The notes under the pieces: model-generated | The model's database searches: none | Seen by the model: the letters and a program-made list of their open reading frames with translations, nothing else | Told to the model about the DNA's origin: nothing | Part shown: piece by piece, positions 36,535 through 45,744 of the stretch | Layout of the letters: every line of letters begins with the position of its first letter | How positions within the stretch are numbered: position 1 is the stretch's first letter | Assembly (NCBI GenBank): GCA_903928055.1 | Contig: CAIYPG010000113.1 | Coordinates: 1 to 64,000 of the forward strand | Source of the DNA: an uncultured beta proteobacterium | GTDB lineage: Bacteria; Pseudomonadota; Gammaproteobacteria; Burkholderiales; SG8-39 | Length of the DNA: 64,000 nucleotides | Direction of reading: 5' to 3' | Program-made: the position numbers and the translations under genes

Positions 36535-37521
36535 CTATTCCGGCTTGATGCCCGCCGCCTTGATCGCCTTGGCCCATTTGGCGATTTCGCTCTTCTGATA
36601 GGCGGCCAGCTCCTCGGGCGTGCTGCCGATCGGATCGGCGGCGAGATCAAGGAAGCGTTTCTTCACCTCGGCGCCTGACAGCGATTTGACGATCTCGGCA
36701 TTCAGGCGGCCGACAATCGCTGCTGGGGTTTTTGCAGGGGCGACGATGGCATACCAGTTGCCCACTTCGAAACCGGGCAGCCCGGACTCGGCAATGGTGG
36801 GCATGTCCGGCGCAATCGCGGTGCGCTTCGCGCTGGTCACGGCAATCGCGCGCATCTTGCCCGACTTGATCAGGGGAAGCGCCGCAGAGATGCCGGAGAA
36901 ATAGAGTTGCACCTGCCCCGCCATGAGATCGTTCATCGCCGGTCCGCCGCCGCTGTAGGGCACATGCACCATCCTGATGTTCGCCGCGGTATTCATCAGT
37001 TCGCCGGCCAGGTGCGGCGGCGTGCCGATGCCGGCCGAGGCGAAGTTGAGCTTGCCCGGATTGGCGCGGGCATATTCGATCAGTTCCTTCACGCTCTTCA
37101 CCGGCAGCTCGGGATTCACGACCAGGATGCTGGGCGCGGTGCCGACAAGGCTGATCGGCGCGAAATCGGCGACTGCGTCATAGGGCAGCTTGAGGTAGAG
37201 GCTGGGATTGATGGACAGGGATGCCGTTCCGGAAAACAGCATGGTGTAGCCATCGGGTGCGGCCTTGGCCACGGCCTCCGTGCCGATGATGCCGCCGGCG
37301 CCGCCGCGGTTGTCGACAATGATGGCCTGGCCCATCTGCTCGCCCATCTTCTGCGCCAGCAAACGGCCGATGATGTCGTTCGGCCCGCCCGGCGGGAACG
37401 GGACGATCATGCGCAGGGCCTTGTTCGGGTAGGTCTGTGCCAGTGCGGCACCGGGCAGTGCCGCTGCAATCAAGACTGTCAGCGCAGCCATGACCAGTTG
37501 TGCAATGGGGAAGCTTCTCAA
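36535..37521 (-). CDS. Bug-family periplasmic solute receptor
   Basis: A 328-residue TctC-type receptor. Translation probably starts with TTG at 37521: CAAGGAGAGTCGT lies directly before it and the next in-frame ATG would cut into the signal peptide. Cleavage is likely after ALAQ. The mature part has YPNKALRMIVPFPPGGPNDIIGR, NRGGAGGIIGTEAVAK, PDGYTMLF and PYSGGGPAMNDL. It is monocistronic, converging on the Hyu cluster; whether it serves that cluster is unknown. Confidence 0.93.
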   Translation of the reverse strand: MRSFPIAQLVMAALTVLIAAALPGAALAQTYPNKALRMIVPFPPGGPNDIIGRLLAQKMGEQMGQAIIVDNRGGAGGIIGTEAVAKAAPDGYTMLFSGTASLSINPSLYLKLPYDAVADFAPISLVGTAPSILVVNPELPVKSVKELIEYARANPGKLNFASAGIGTPPHLAGELMNTAANIRMVHVPYSGGGPAMNDLMAGQVQLYFSGISAALPLIKSGKMRAIAVTSAKRTAIAPDMPTIAESGLPGFEVGNWYAIVAPAKTPAAIVGRLNAEIVKSLSGAEVKKRFLDLAADPIGSTPEELAAYQKSEIAKWAKAIKAAGIKPE

Positions 37522-37651
37522 ACGACTCTCCTTGTTTGTCTTGTTTTTTCATGGGGCCGCCGCCATCCGCGCCGCGCGCCGCCGCCTGTTTGCATTCTGT
37601 ACCAAATCTCCGGGCCAAAGTGCGCCGCAAGCGTACGGACCCGGCAGAAAA

Positions 37652-38104
37652 TCAGGCGAGTCCACCAATACCGCGTGCCATCAGCACCCCGCACAGGATG
37701 ATGAGAATTGTTCCCGCAAGTTCGGCGTGAATGATGCGTTGCATGAGGCGCAGCGTGCTGCTGTCCACGGCCGGCATGCGGCCCTGCGTCACCGCCGTGC
37801 GCCAGGACAGGAATTTCAGCGTCGGGTAGACGGACAGCCCGCCGACGATCGCGAACAGCGACAGCTTGGCGATGAAGAATGCGTTGTGGAAATAATAATC
37901 CGCGCCCTTTTCAAACCAGAACACGCGGGCCAGGCCCACGGTCAGTACGGCGCCGGCGCAAATGCCGCTCACCTGGTCGGCAGACATCAGGCGGCGCGCA
38001 TTGGCCACGGTCAGTTCGCCCCGGATCAGCACGAACTCCACGGCAATGGCGGCAAACAGCCCGAAAGCCGCCACGAAATGCAGGAAAGCGAACAGTACGG
38101 CCAC
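37652..38104 (-). CDS. DUF2214-family integral membrane protein
   Basis: A 150-residue protein with four predicted membrane helices. The first contains FLHFVAAFGLFAAIAVEF, and the loop between helices 1 and 2 has the family-like LTVANARRLMSADQVSG. His9 and the late His in RIIHAELAG lie within or near helices, as in the family. Translation starts with GTG at 38104 after AAAGGAGCGCCGCC. Function unknown. It is divergent from an MFS gene. Confidence 0.85.
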   Translation of the reverse strand: MAVLFAFLHFVAAFGLFAAIAVEFVLIRGELTVANARRLMSADQVSGICAGAVLTVGLARVFWFEKGADYYFHNAFFIAKLSLFAIVGGLSVYPTLKFLSWRTAVTQGRMPAVDSSTLRLMQRIIHAELAGTILIILCGVLMARGIGGLA

Positions 38105-38282
38105 GGCGGCGCTCCTTTGGCGATCTTATGCAACGGACAATAGCGGACGATAGCAAAAGATAGAGTGTTTCCGCAGGAAGCGCGCGGCGAATCGCACGGC
38201 ACCGCATGAGATAATCGCGCCGCGCTTCATTGCGCCAACCCGTCCCTGCGCATTCGCCGGGACCTGCCGACAGGAAAGCACC

Positions 38283-39431
38283 GTGGTCTCCGTCTATTTT
38301 CCGTACGCGCTGGGATTGATGACCTTCGTCGGCATACGCGGCGGCCGCGTGCTGCTTGCGCTGTATGCCCTGCAGATGGAGGCGCCCACGGCGATGATCG
38401 GCCTGCTCGCGGCGACCTTCTCGGTGCCGCCCATGCTGTTCGCCTACAAGGTCGGGCAGCTCACCGACCGCTTCGGCTCCCGCTGGACGCTCCTCGTCGG
38501 CATCATCGGCGCATCGGTGGGCGTGCTGGTGCCGTTTTTCCATCCCGGCGTGCCGTCCCTGTTCGTGGCGGCCTTCCTGAACGGCATCGCCTTCACCTTC
38601 TTCAACGTGTCGATGCAGAACGCGGTCGGCCAGCTCAGCACGCCGGAGACCCGCGTGAAGAATTTTGCCAACCTCAGCCTGGTCATCTCGACCGCGCAAT
38701 TCGTGGCGCCGGTGCTGATCGGCTTTGCCATCGACCACGCCGGCGCCAATCGAAGCTGCCTCTTCGTCACGCTGGCCGGCGCCATTCCGATCCTGATGCT
38801 CATGCTGCGCGGCGACGGGCTGCCGCGCGGGTCGGGCAAGGCGGCCGCCAAGGGCGGCGGGCTGCGCGAAATGCTCTCCGATCCTGCAGTGCGCCGCATC
38901 CTGGCCATCAGCAGCCTCATGATGACCGGCTATGACCTGTACTTCTTCTACATGCCGGTCCATCTGCACGGCATCGGCTACTCGGCCTCAGCGATCGGCG
39001 TGATGCTCGGCATCTTCTCCGGCGCCGGACTGCTGGTGCGCACCATCCTCCCGTGGCTGATCAAGCGCTTCTCGGTGGAGCGCGTGCTGGTCTACTCGTT
39101 CTACATCGGCGCTGCGGGCTTTTTCATGATGCCGATGTTTCGCGATGCCTGGGTGCTCGGTGCAATCTCGTTCGTATTCGGCCTGGCCATGAGCGTGGGC
39201 CAGCCCATCACCATGGCGCTGTCCTTCACCAATGCCACCGACGGGCGCTCCGGTGCGGCGATGGGCCTGAGGCAGATGGTGAACCACGGGACGCGCGTTG
39301 CCGGCCCGCTGGTGTTCGGCTTCGTCGGCACCGTGCTCGGCGGCTTCGGCGTGTTCTGGATCAATGCGCTGATGCTGGCCTGGGGCGGCTTCGCGGTGAA
39401 GTCGGGCAGGATGGGCGAGCCCGGGAGCTGA
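38283..39431 (+). CDS. MFS transporter (paralogue family member 3)
   Basis: A 382-residue 12-TM carrier related to those at 13018, 17192 and 48203 but the most divergent of the four: TDRFGSRWTLLVG after TM2, NVSMQNAVGQLSTPETRVKN, and GLAMSVGQPITMALSF where the others have GMGAGQP. Starts at GTG 38283 after GACAGGAAAGCACC; no in-frame ATG fits the start of TM1. It converges on the selenoprotein-like gene with 12 bases between stops. Confidence 0.88.
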   Translation: MVSVYFPYALGLMTFVGIRGGRVLLALYALQMEAPTAMIGLLAATFSVPPMLFAYKVGQLTDRFGSRWTLLVGIIGASVGVLVPFFHPGVPSLFVAAFLNGIAFTFFNVSMQNAVGQLSTPETRVKNFANLSLVISTAQFVAPVLIGFAIDHAGANRSCLFVTLAGAIPILMLMLRGDGLPRGSGKAAAKGGGLREMLSDPAVRRILAISSLMMTGYDLYFFYMPVHLHGIGYSASAIGVMLGIFSGAGLLVRTILPWLIKRFSVERVLVYSFYIGAAGFFMMPMFRDAWVLGAISFVFGLAMSVGQPITMALSFTNATDGRSGAAMGLRQMVNHGTRVAGPLVFGFVGTVLGGFGVFWINALMLAWGGFAVKSGRMGEPGS

Positions 39432-39443
39432 GGAATCAGGCGG

Positions 39444-40691
39444 CTAGCCGGGCCCGGCCGCCCGCGCCTTCAGCGCGGCATCCACCGCACGCGGCACCAG
39501 CGACAGGCTGGCGAGTCGCTCCAGGGCGGGATCGGCACTGTTCCTCGCGTGGTCACGGATGGCGAGCATGGTTTCTCCGGCCGCCGTCTGCAGCCAGAAC
39601 CAGTCCTGGAATTCGTTTGCAGCATGCCGTCCGGGCTGTGCGGACATCGCCTCGTAATAAAACGCCTTGAGCTCATCGCAGGCCAGCTTGATGGCATCAG
39701 CGGGCGCCATGCCGGCGCGGAACACCGGCTGCGGCCGCCCTTCCAGCCACGCCAGCACAAAGGCGACAAGGTCATCGATGGCAAGGCCGGTAACGCCCAG
39801 CGTGGTGCGGCCGCGGCGGGCAAGCGCCACATCATGCCAGGCCTTGAGCTGTGCAACTTCATCGGCGAGTTTCTCGGCCAGGGTTCCGCTCGACTGCCTG
39901 CGCGGAAAGCTTACCGCACAGGACTGACCCTCGGATTCGGGGCCCAGCTCCTCGTGGGGCGCATCCTCCGGAAAGTCATCCAGGACCGGGCCGGCGCCGC
40001 GTTCGAACAGGCCCAGCGCCGCCAGCAGCACGCGGCGCTGGAAGGTTGCATCGCCGGGCACACCGAAGGGGCGGCCGAGCATGAAGGGCACCCACAGCGC
40101 GCGCGGTGGAGCGAGCGCGGCGGTGTGTTCGCGCACCAGGCTGATCTGCGTGGTCGGCACGCCTTCCTGTTCCAGGTAATGCCCCAGTGCGCCCACGGCG
40201 CACGTGCAGTTGGGTCAGACCGGGGAGAGCAGGACTGCGTCAACTCCGTCGCGCTTCAGGAGGCCGGCGAGTTCGCGCGCCTTGGGCTCGTAGTTCGTCA
40301 CCGGCGACACGGCGCCCATGAAGGAATAGTGGAAGCCTGCGACCGCCCCTACCATGCCGTCACGCACCAGCTCCTTCAGCCGGTCCAGCGGAAAAGCCAC
40401 ATTCCAGTCCTGCTGGAAGCCGCTGCGATCGAAGTTCACCGAAGAATGGCTCATCACCAGGTCAGCCGCGGCGGCATCACCGGGAATCACCCGGTAGTCC
40501 ATGCCGGCTGCCCCGCCGCCGAAAGGGCGATCTCCACGCACATGCAGGCCGGCAGTGGTCACGATAGCCACGCGCCGCGCCGCCAGCGCCGGACCGGTTG
40601 CCCAGGGCCGGCCCGGGAATGCCGGCAGCGCAGGCACTTTCTTGAGCATGTTGTCGCGATCGGATTCGGGGAGGTCTGCCAGTCGCACCAT
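39444..40691 (-). CDS. Probable selenoprotein, glycine/sarcosine/betaine reductase selenoprotein B-like (in-frame TGA = Sec)
   Basis: Read through the TGA at 40215-40217, two open frames join in the same phase into a 415-residue protein. The start at 40691 follows AGAAGGAATCC. Residues 1-158 match the GrdB/PrdB-like reductase fold (DLVMSHSSVNFDRSGFQQDW, AVAGFHYSFMGAVSP, KRDGVDAVLLSPV). Sec159 begins UPNCTCAVG, taking the place of the first cysteine in the CPxC-type redox motif of Cys homologues. Family-like sequence then continues without a break (HYLEQEGVPTT, PRALWVPFMLGRPFGVPGD). A SECIS-like hairpin follows the TGA. The last 180 residues are an extension whose family I do not recognise. 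In aerobes the role is unknown; a thiol/selenol redox activity is inferred. A nonsense pseudogene is the alternative. Confidence 0.82.
40183..40217 (-). promoter_or_regulatory. Bacterial SECIS-like hairpin after in-frame TGA
   Basis: On the minus strand the TGA is followed by a stem of seven perfect pairs, GTGCGCC with GGCGCAC (40203-40197 with 40193-40187), closed by a GTG loop (40196-40194). A basal stem pairs CCCA (40214-40211) with TGGG (40186-40183), leaving a seven-base bulge. The apical loop is 18 bases from the TGA and begins with G. Published descriptions of bacterial SECIS elements call for a small loop with an early G, about 16-37 bases from the UGA; this fits. Confidence 0.75.
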
Positions 40692-40833
40692 GATGGATTC
40701 CTTCTGAAATCTTCCGGGCAAACACCCTGCAACACCGTTGCGGGTCTGTTGCCGACGCGCTTCACTATAATGGATTCATGATGCGGACATCCCCGGAGTA
40801 TTGCAACCAGCCGGTTCCGGGCCGCGGCCGCTG

Positions 40834-41979
<1,146 letters not shown>

Positions 41980-42074
41980 AATAGCAACTGATCACAATCA
42001 TTCGTTAATTACGCATTATTGAATGATAAAAAACCGAAACTGATTTTAATAAAAAGGCCGTTTGCGGGCACGGC
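41980..42074. other. AT-rich convergent gap with TGATCACAAT motif
   Basis: The gap between the phosphoesterase and the convergent lipoprotein gene is strongly AT-rich and contains TGATCACAAT at 41989-41998 followed by CATTCGTTAATTACG, close to the copies at 21505 and 36478. No strong hairpin with a T-run is present. Confidence 0.5.
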
Positions 42075-42707
42075 TCACTGCCTGCCTGTGCGCTCGAACC
42101 GGGCCCATGGCTCGACATCCCCGTAGACCGGGACGACCAGAATTACATCAAGATGATAATTCTGAAGTTTTGCAATCAGCGATCCATCCTCAGCGACCGA
42201 CAGATACACGTTCGTCTGTGAAGCGCCAATCCCGACATTCGGGAACGACCATGATGACTGGGAAACCTGCGGGCATGCCAGCGTTTCCCGGATGCAGAAG
42301 CAGTTCGAGAGCTCGCGTCGGGGCTCGCCGTCCAGGTCCGACGCCACGCCAAGCGTCGCGAACGTATCGCCATTGCGGTCGGGCCTGCGCGTCTGGATGT
42401 CGAGAGTAACGTGATCGGCATTCAGCTTCAGTTCAAGCGCACGCATGAGCGTGACGGCCTGCTTCTGTCCGCCGGCCGCCGCGAGCACGCCCTCGTTTGC
42501 GTAGGTCCCGGCGATAGCCCGGCACTCCCGGCCGAGCGTTGAAACGCGCGACCACTCGGACGGATAAGCCTGATCGGACTGCAACGACATCGGAGGCATC
42601 ACGCAGCCCGGGATGACGGAAGCTGTGGCCAGCAGGCAGATCCGGTGCCGCAACAATGGTCGAAACACCTTTGCCAGACCGATACAGAGCCTGTCCATCG
42701 CTGGCAT
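42075..42707 (-). CDS. Putative lipoprotein of unknown function
   Basis: A 210-residue protein that I do not recognise. A basic n-region, a short hydrophobic stretch and VIPGC (Cys35) look like a lipoprotein signal, although the hydrophobic part is short. The mature part contains three more cysteines (ECRAIAG; CFCIRETLAC) and beta-rich segments such as NVYLSVAEDGSLIAKLQNYH. ATG codons at 42707 and 42698 are both possible. Its start follows the DUF1801 stop by 3 bases, so it ends a four-gene co-directional run. Confidence 0.7.
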   Translation of the reverse strand: MPAMDRLCIGLAKVFRPLLRHRICLLATASVIPGCVMPPMSLQSDQAYPSEWSRVSTLGRECRAIAGTYANEGVLAAAGGQKQAVTLMRALELKLNADHVTLDIQTRRPDRNGDTFATLGVASDLDGEPRRELSNCFCIRETLACPQVSQSSWSFPNVGIGASQTNVYLSVAEDGSLIAKLQNYHLDVILVVPVYGDVEPWARFERTGRQ

Positions 42708-42710
42708 TCT

Positions 42711-43154
42711 TCAGGACTTCGCTTTCTTCGACGGCTTCGAAGACTTCGAAGGCTTTGAAGTTTTCAACTTCCCGGCACTGTTGAAAGCAATTGCCTGCCG
42801 GATGAGCGCCTTGAACGCTGCGCCGTCCACGGTTACTCCTTCATGGATGTCGATCGCGCGGCGCATGTTGCCATCGAGGCTCGCGTTGAACAGCCGGGCC
42901 GGGTCCTTCAGCGATGCGCCCTTGGCGAAGGTCAGCTTCACCTTGTCCTTGTAAGTCTCACCGGTGCAGAGGATGCCGTCGTGCGACCAGACCGGGATAT
43001 CCCACTTCCACTCCTCAACGACATCCGGGTCCGCCTGCTGGATGAGCTTGCGCATCCTGCCGAGTGCTTTCCCGCGCCAGCCACCGAGTTCGGCGACTCT
43101 TTCCGAGATGCGCTCCGGGGCCGACCGTGTTTCGATTGCAACCGACTTTTTCAT
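42711..43154 (-). CDS. DUF1801 (YdhG-like) domain protein
   Basis: A 147-residue protein of the DUF1801 group, which has a frataxin/YjbR-like fold. Characteristic segments are LGGWRGKALGRMRKLIQQADPDVVEEWKW, WSHDGILCTGETYKDKVKLTF and GNMRRAIDIHEG. The start at 43154 follows CGGAGGTGAAC; a longer reading from 43187 has no such site. The C terminus is a lysine-serine repeat (SKPSKSSKPSKKAKS), probably disordered and nucleic-acid binding. Function of the family is not established. Confidence 0.85.
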   Translation of the reverse strand: MKKSVAIETRSAPERISERVAELGGWRGKALGRMRKLIQQADPDVVEEWKWDIPVWSHDGILCTGETYKDKVKLTFAKGASLKDPARLFNASLDGNMRRAIDIHEGVTVDGAAFKALIRQAIAFNSAGKLKTSKPSKSSKPSKKAKS

Positions 43155-43193
43155 GTTCACCTCCGGTGAGGTTGCCGATGCCTTCATCTGACG

Positions 43194-43748
43194 CTACTTG
43201 ACGCTGTCGGGGAGCTTTGAGGCCATCATCCGGCGCCGGTCAAACCTGCGACCGTCCATGATGAACGTTCCGTCGCCAACCGCGTGGATCATGCGCTTTT
43301 CCTTGCGCGTGCTGTCGACGCATGCGGCAACGCCCTCCAGCACGACGATGTTGTGCTTCCCGACGAAGTCGATGACCTTGCACTCGATGTTGGCAAGGCA
43401 CTCCTTGATCAGTGGCGCCCTGACAAACTTGCCCGGCACGGGCGTGAGCTTGAACCGGGCGAACTTGTCAACCTCCGCTCCGGTGCACGTCCCGATGCCG
43501 ACCACCGTGTCGAGCATATCGACCGTGGGAATGGCGATCACGCACTCCCTGTGCTTTTTCAATGCCGCGAACGAATGGTTCCACTCGCCGGTGGTAATCG
43601 CAAACACCGGGGTGAAATCCATCACCATCGTCCAGGAAATGGTCATGATGTTGTTCCCGCCGTCCTTGCGCCCGTCGTGGGTGGTCACGAGGACGACAGG
43701 CCCCGGCTCCAGCAACGTAAAGGCCCGGCCCAGTTTCAACTGACGCAT
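43194..43748 (-). CDS. Flavin reductase-like FMN-binding protein
   Basis: A 184-residue split-barrel flavoprotein of the flavin reductase/FMN-binding family. The start of the domain shows PGPVVLVTTHDGRKDGGNNI and MTISWTMVMDFTP, as in flavin reductase-like proteins such as those paired with monooxygenases. GAGGAGCACCC precedes the ATG. The frame overlaps the end of the Dph6-like gene by 13 bases, indicating translational coupling. No flavin-dependent monooxygenase is adjacent. Confidence 0.85.
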   Translation of the reverse strand: MRQLKLGRAFTLLEPGPVVLVTTHDGRKDGGNNIMTISWTMVMDFTPVFAITTGEWNHSFAALKKHRECVIAIPTVDMLDTVVGIGTCTGAEVDKFARFKLTPVPGKFVRAPLIKECLANIECKVIDFVGKHNIVVLEGVAACVDSTRKEKRMIHAVGDGTFIMDGRRFDRRRMMASKLPDSVK

Positions 43749-44443
43749 GGGTGCTCCTCGCGATGTTCCCCGATCCCATGGCCCGGCACCAGGTCGGCAA
43801 AACAGAATCCGTCGCGCTCCACGATCTCGCCCACGGACGCGGACAACCGCTCGCGGAACATCGGCCCGGCCAGCACGCAGGTGTGGAACTCGCCGTTCTC
43901 GCCGCAGGGATCAACGCCCTCGGGCAGTTCGTCGAGCAGCGCGTGGTCGAACCGGCGGCCGACGAAAGAGCCAGGAAGTTTTTTCGGATCGACGCAGGTG
44001 AGTACCGCCTCGACGCCGGCATCGACCATGCGCCGCGCCAGTGGCCCGGTCGGCTCATGCCAGATCGGAAACAGTGGCGCAAGGCCGGAGCCTGCGAGCT
44101 GCTTCACCCGATAGGCGCGGATGTCCTCGAGGAACAGGTCCCCGAAGGCAACATGCGTTGCCCCCTTGCGGAGCCCGTCCTCGATCGCCCCGCGCATGGC
44201 GCGCTCGTACACCTCGTTGGTGCAGGGCCACGGCAGTTCGATGATGTGGAGCGGAAGCCCGACCGCGCGCGCCTGGGCCTCGAGGATGGCCTGCCGCGTG
44301 GAATGCATGGCGACCCGGCTGTGCGTGGTGTTGACCGTGGTGAGCAGGCCGACCACTTCAACCTCCGGATCTTCACGGAGCACTTTCAGGGTCCAGGCGC
44401 TGTCCTTGCCGGAACTCCAGGAGAGCAGCACGCGGCGGGACAT
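43736..44443 (-). CDS. Dph6-like ATP-pyrophosphatase (PP-loop) protein
   Basis: A 235-residue protein of the diphthine-ammonia ligase-related family. The PP-loop is LLSWSSGKDSAWTLKVL (residues 7-23), and further family features are ATHVAFGDLFLEDIRAYR and a conserved C-terminal GENGEFHTCV. Bacteria lack diphthamide, so the substrate must differ; ATP-dependent amidation of a small molecule or tRNA/protein group is the likely chemistry. AAGGAGCGTGTA precedes the start. It heads the run Dph6-like, flavin reductase, DUF1801, lipoprotein. Confidence 0.87.
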   Translation of the reverse strand: MSRRVLLSWSSGKDSAWTLKVLREDPEVEVVGLLTTVNTTHSRVAMHSTRQAILEAQARAVGLPLHIIELPWPCTNEVYERAMRGAIEDGLRKGATHVAFGDLFLEDIRAYRVKQLAGSGLAPLFPIWHEPTGPLARRMVDAGVEAVLTCVDPKKLPGSFVGRRFDHALLDELPEGVDPCGENGEFHTCVLAGPMFRERLSASVGEIVERDGFCFADLVPGHGIGEHREEHPCVS

Positions 44444-44548
44444 TACACGCTCCTTCTCTGGCAGGACGTCAGGCTGCTGATGGCGACAGTAATGCGAAAT
44501 CGTGACATGTCTTTTGAGCGCTTTCCGGCCGAACGATCAGGCCTAGCT

Positions 44549-45367
44549 TCATTGCAGGGAATCATTGAGCAGGTGCGCGAGGCGCAGGCCGGCGTTTTCC
44601 ATCTGTTTGCGTGCGGTGGCTGCCGCCTGCTGCATGTAGGCGTCGTCCACCATCAACGGCGTCTTGAGATGCGTGTTGCATGAGAAGCCGGGCAGCGTGT
44701 CATAGGCGGAGCTTCGCGCCACGTCGCGTGCCTCCTTCATCCATTGTGTGGGTGCATCGGCAGGCAGTGGTTTGGCGTCTGCAAGGCGGCCCTGCAGCGG
44801 GCCACCCTTCAGTGCCAGCACCGCGACGTCGATGTCCCACAACGAATGGAAGGTCGTGCCCGGCTTGACCTCCCCGCCGATGATCCCGGCCGGAATATTG
44901 CCCCTGTCGATGTTCACGCCGGAGTGCAGGGGCTGATGCAGGTCGCCGACCAGGTGCACGACCCATTTCAGCGCCTCGTTGCGCGCCCGCGCCGGCTGGC
45001 TGCGGTCCCTGAGGATGGCGGCATATTTGATGATCAGCCGGTCAACGCAGTAGCCGTCCTTGCAGGCACCGAGCCTGTCGCTGCACACCGGATTGGCACG
45101 GGTGTGCCAGCCCTTGTAGGTGTCGGGCTGCGCAATGTCGCGAATCTCGTCCGCCCACGATGCCACCGAGGCCAGCGTCTTGCGATGCGAGGGCTTTTCG
45201 TTGCGATCGAGATCGTCGGCAAGCAGGACCTGCACCTGTGCCAGGGCCTCGGGACTGAGGTTCTTCTGGGCAAGCGTGGCGACTGCCGCATGCCCCTGTC
45301 GGCCCCACGCAAACGCGCTGGCCGGACACAGGCCCAGGCAAACCGCCACGATCACCATCCAGCGCAT
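44549..45367 (-). CDS. Secreted S1/P1-type nuclease
   Basis: A 272-residue exported nuclease. The signal peptide ends at ASAFA, leaving Trp as the first mature residue (WGRQGH), which in P1 nuclease helps bind one of three zinc ions through its N terminus. Further zinc ligands appear in VASWADEIRD, GWHT, KWVVHLVGDLHQPLHSG and FHSLWDIDV. It would degrade single-stranded RNA/DNA or 3'-nucleotides outside the cytoplasm to supply phosphate or nucleosides. The site GAGAGGCATCGCA precedes the start. It is monocistronic. Confidence 0.92.
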   Translation of the reverse strand: MRWMVIVAVCLGLCPASAFAWGRQGHAAVATLAQKNLSPEALAQVQVLLADDLDRNEKPSHRKTLASVASWADEIRDIAQPDTYKGWHTRANPVCSDRLGACKDGYCVDRLIIKYAAILRDRSQPARARNEALKWVVHLVGDLHQPLHSGVNIDRGNIPAGIIGGEVKPGTTFHSLWDIDVAVLALKGGPLQGRLADAKPLPADAPTQWMKEARDVARSSAYDTLPGFSCNTHLKTPLMVDDAYMQQAAATARKQMENAGLRLAHLLNDSLQ

Positions 45368-45744
45368 TGCGATGCCTCTCTATTCCGTTCCGCACGGCAA
45401 ATCGGTCACTGGAGACAGTATAGATTTTTTCGTCTGATCGCCGGATATCGCGCCCACCGAGCGCGCAGCGCAGCAGACGCCATTTCGCTGATTCCATCGC
45501 GCGCGTCCAAGTGCGGGATTGTTGTTAAACCGCATACTTTTTTCCAGAACGCGCCCAACAGCGCCACCTGAACGGTATGTCTGCTCCGATCCCGAATGTG
45601 CGCGTTTGACGCGCACAGGCCTTGAACCTCGTGCGGGGCGGAGCATAATGGCGGCGCCTGGAACAGGCCGGGCCCACGACAGCGCCAGGCCGGTCTATTC
45701 GCCGCAGGCGAACAGGCCAACGGCCAACAGACCAGGGAGGAGCA
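45368..45744. other. Divergent gap without a gene
   Basis: This 377-base gap lies between the nuclease and the Bug receptor, which are divergently transcribed. Reading frames inside it are continuations of noise from the receptor side and lack family motifs. T-rich stretches near 45420 and 45535 may be promoter elements, but no clear operator or hairpin is seen. Confidence 0.5.

Noticed and set aside
39444-40721. Two separate genes, 39444-40196 and 40215-40721
   Set aside because: They are in the same frame, the family match continues across the TGA, and the second frame begins without a ribosome site in the middle of a conserved domain. One Sec-containing gene explains the data better; a nonsense mutation remains the alternative.
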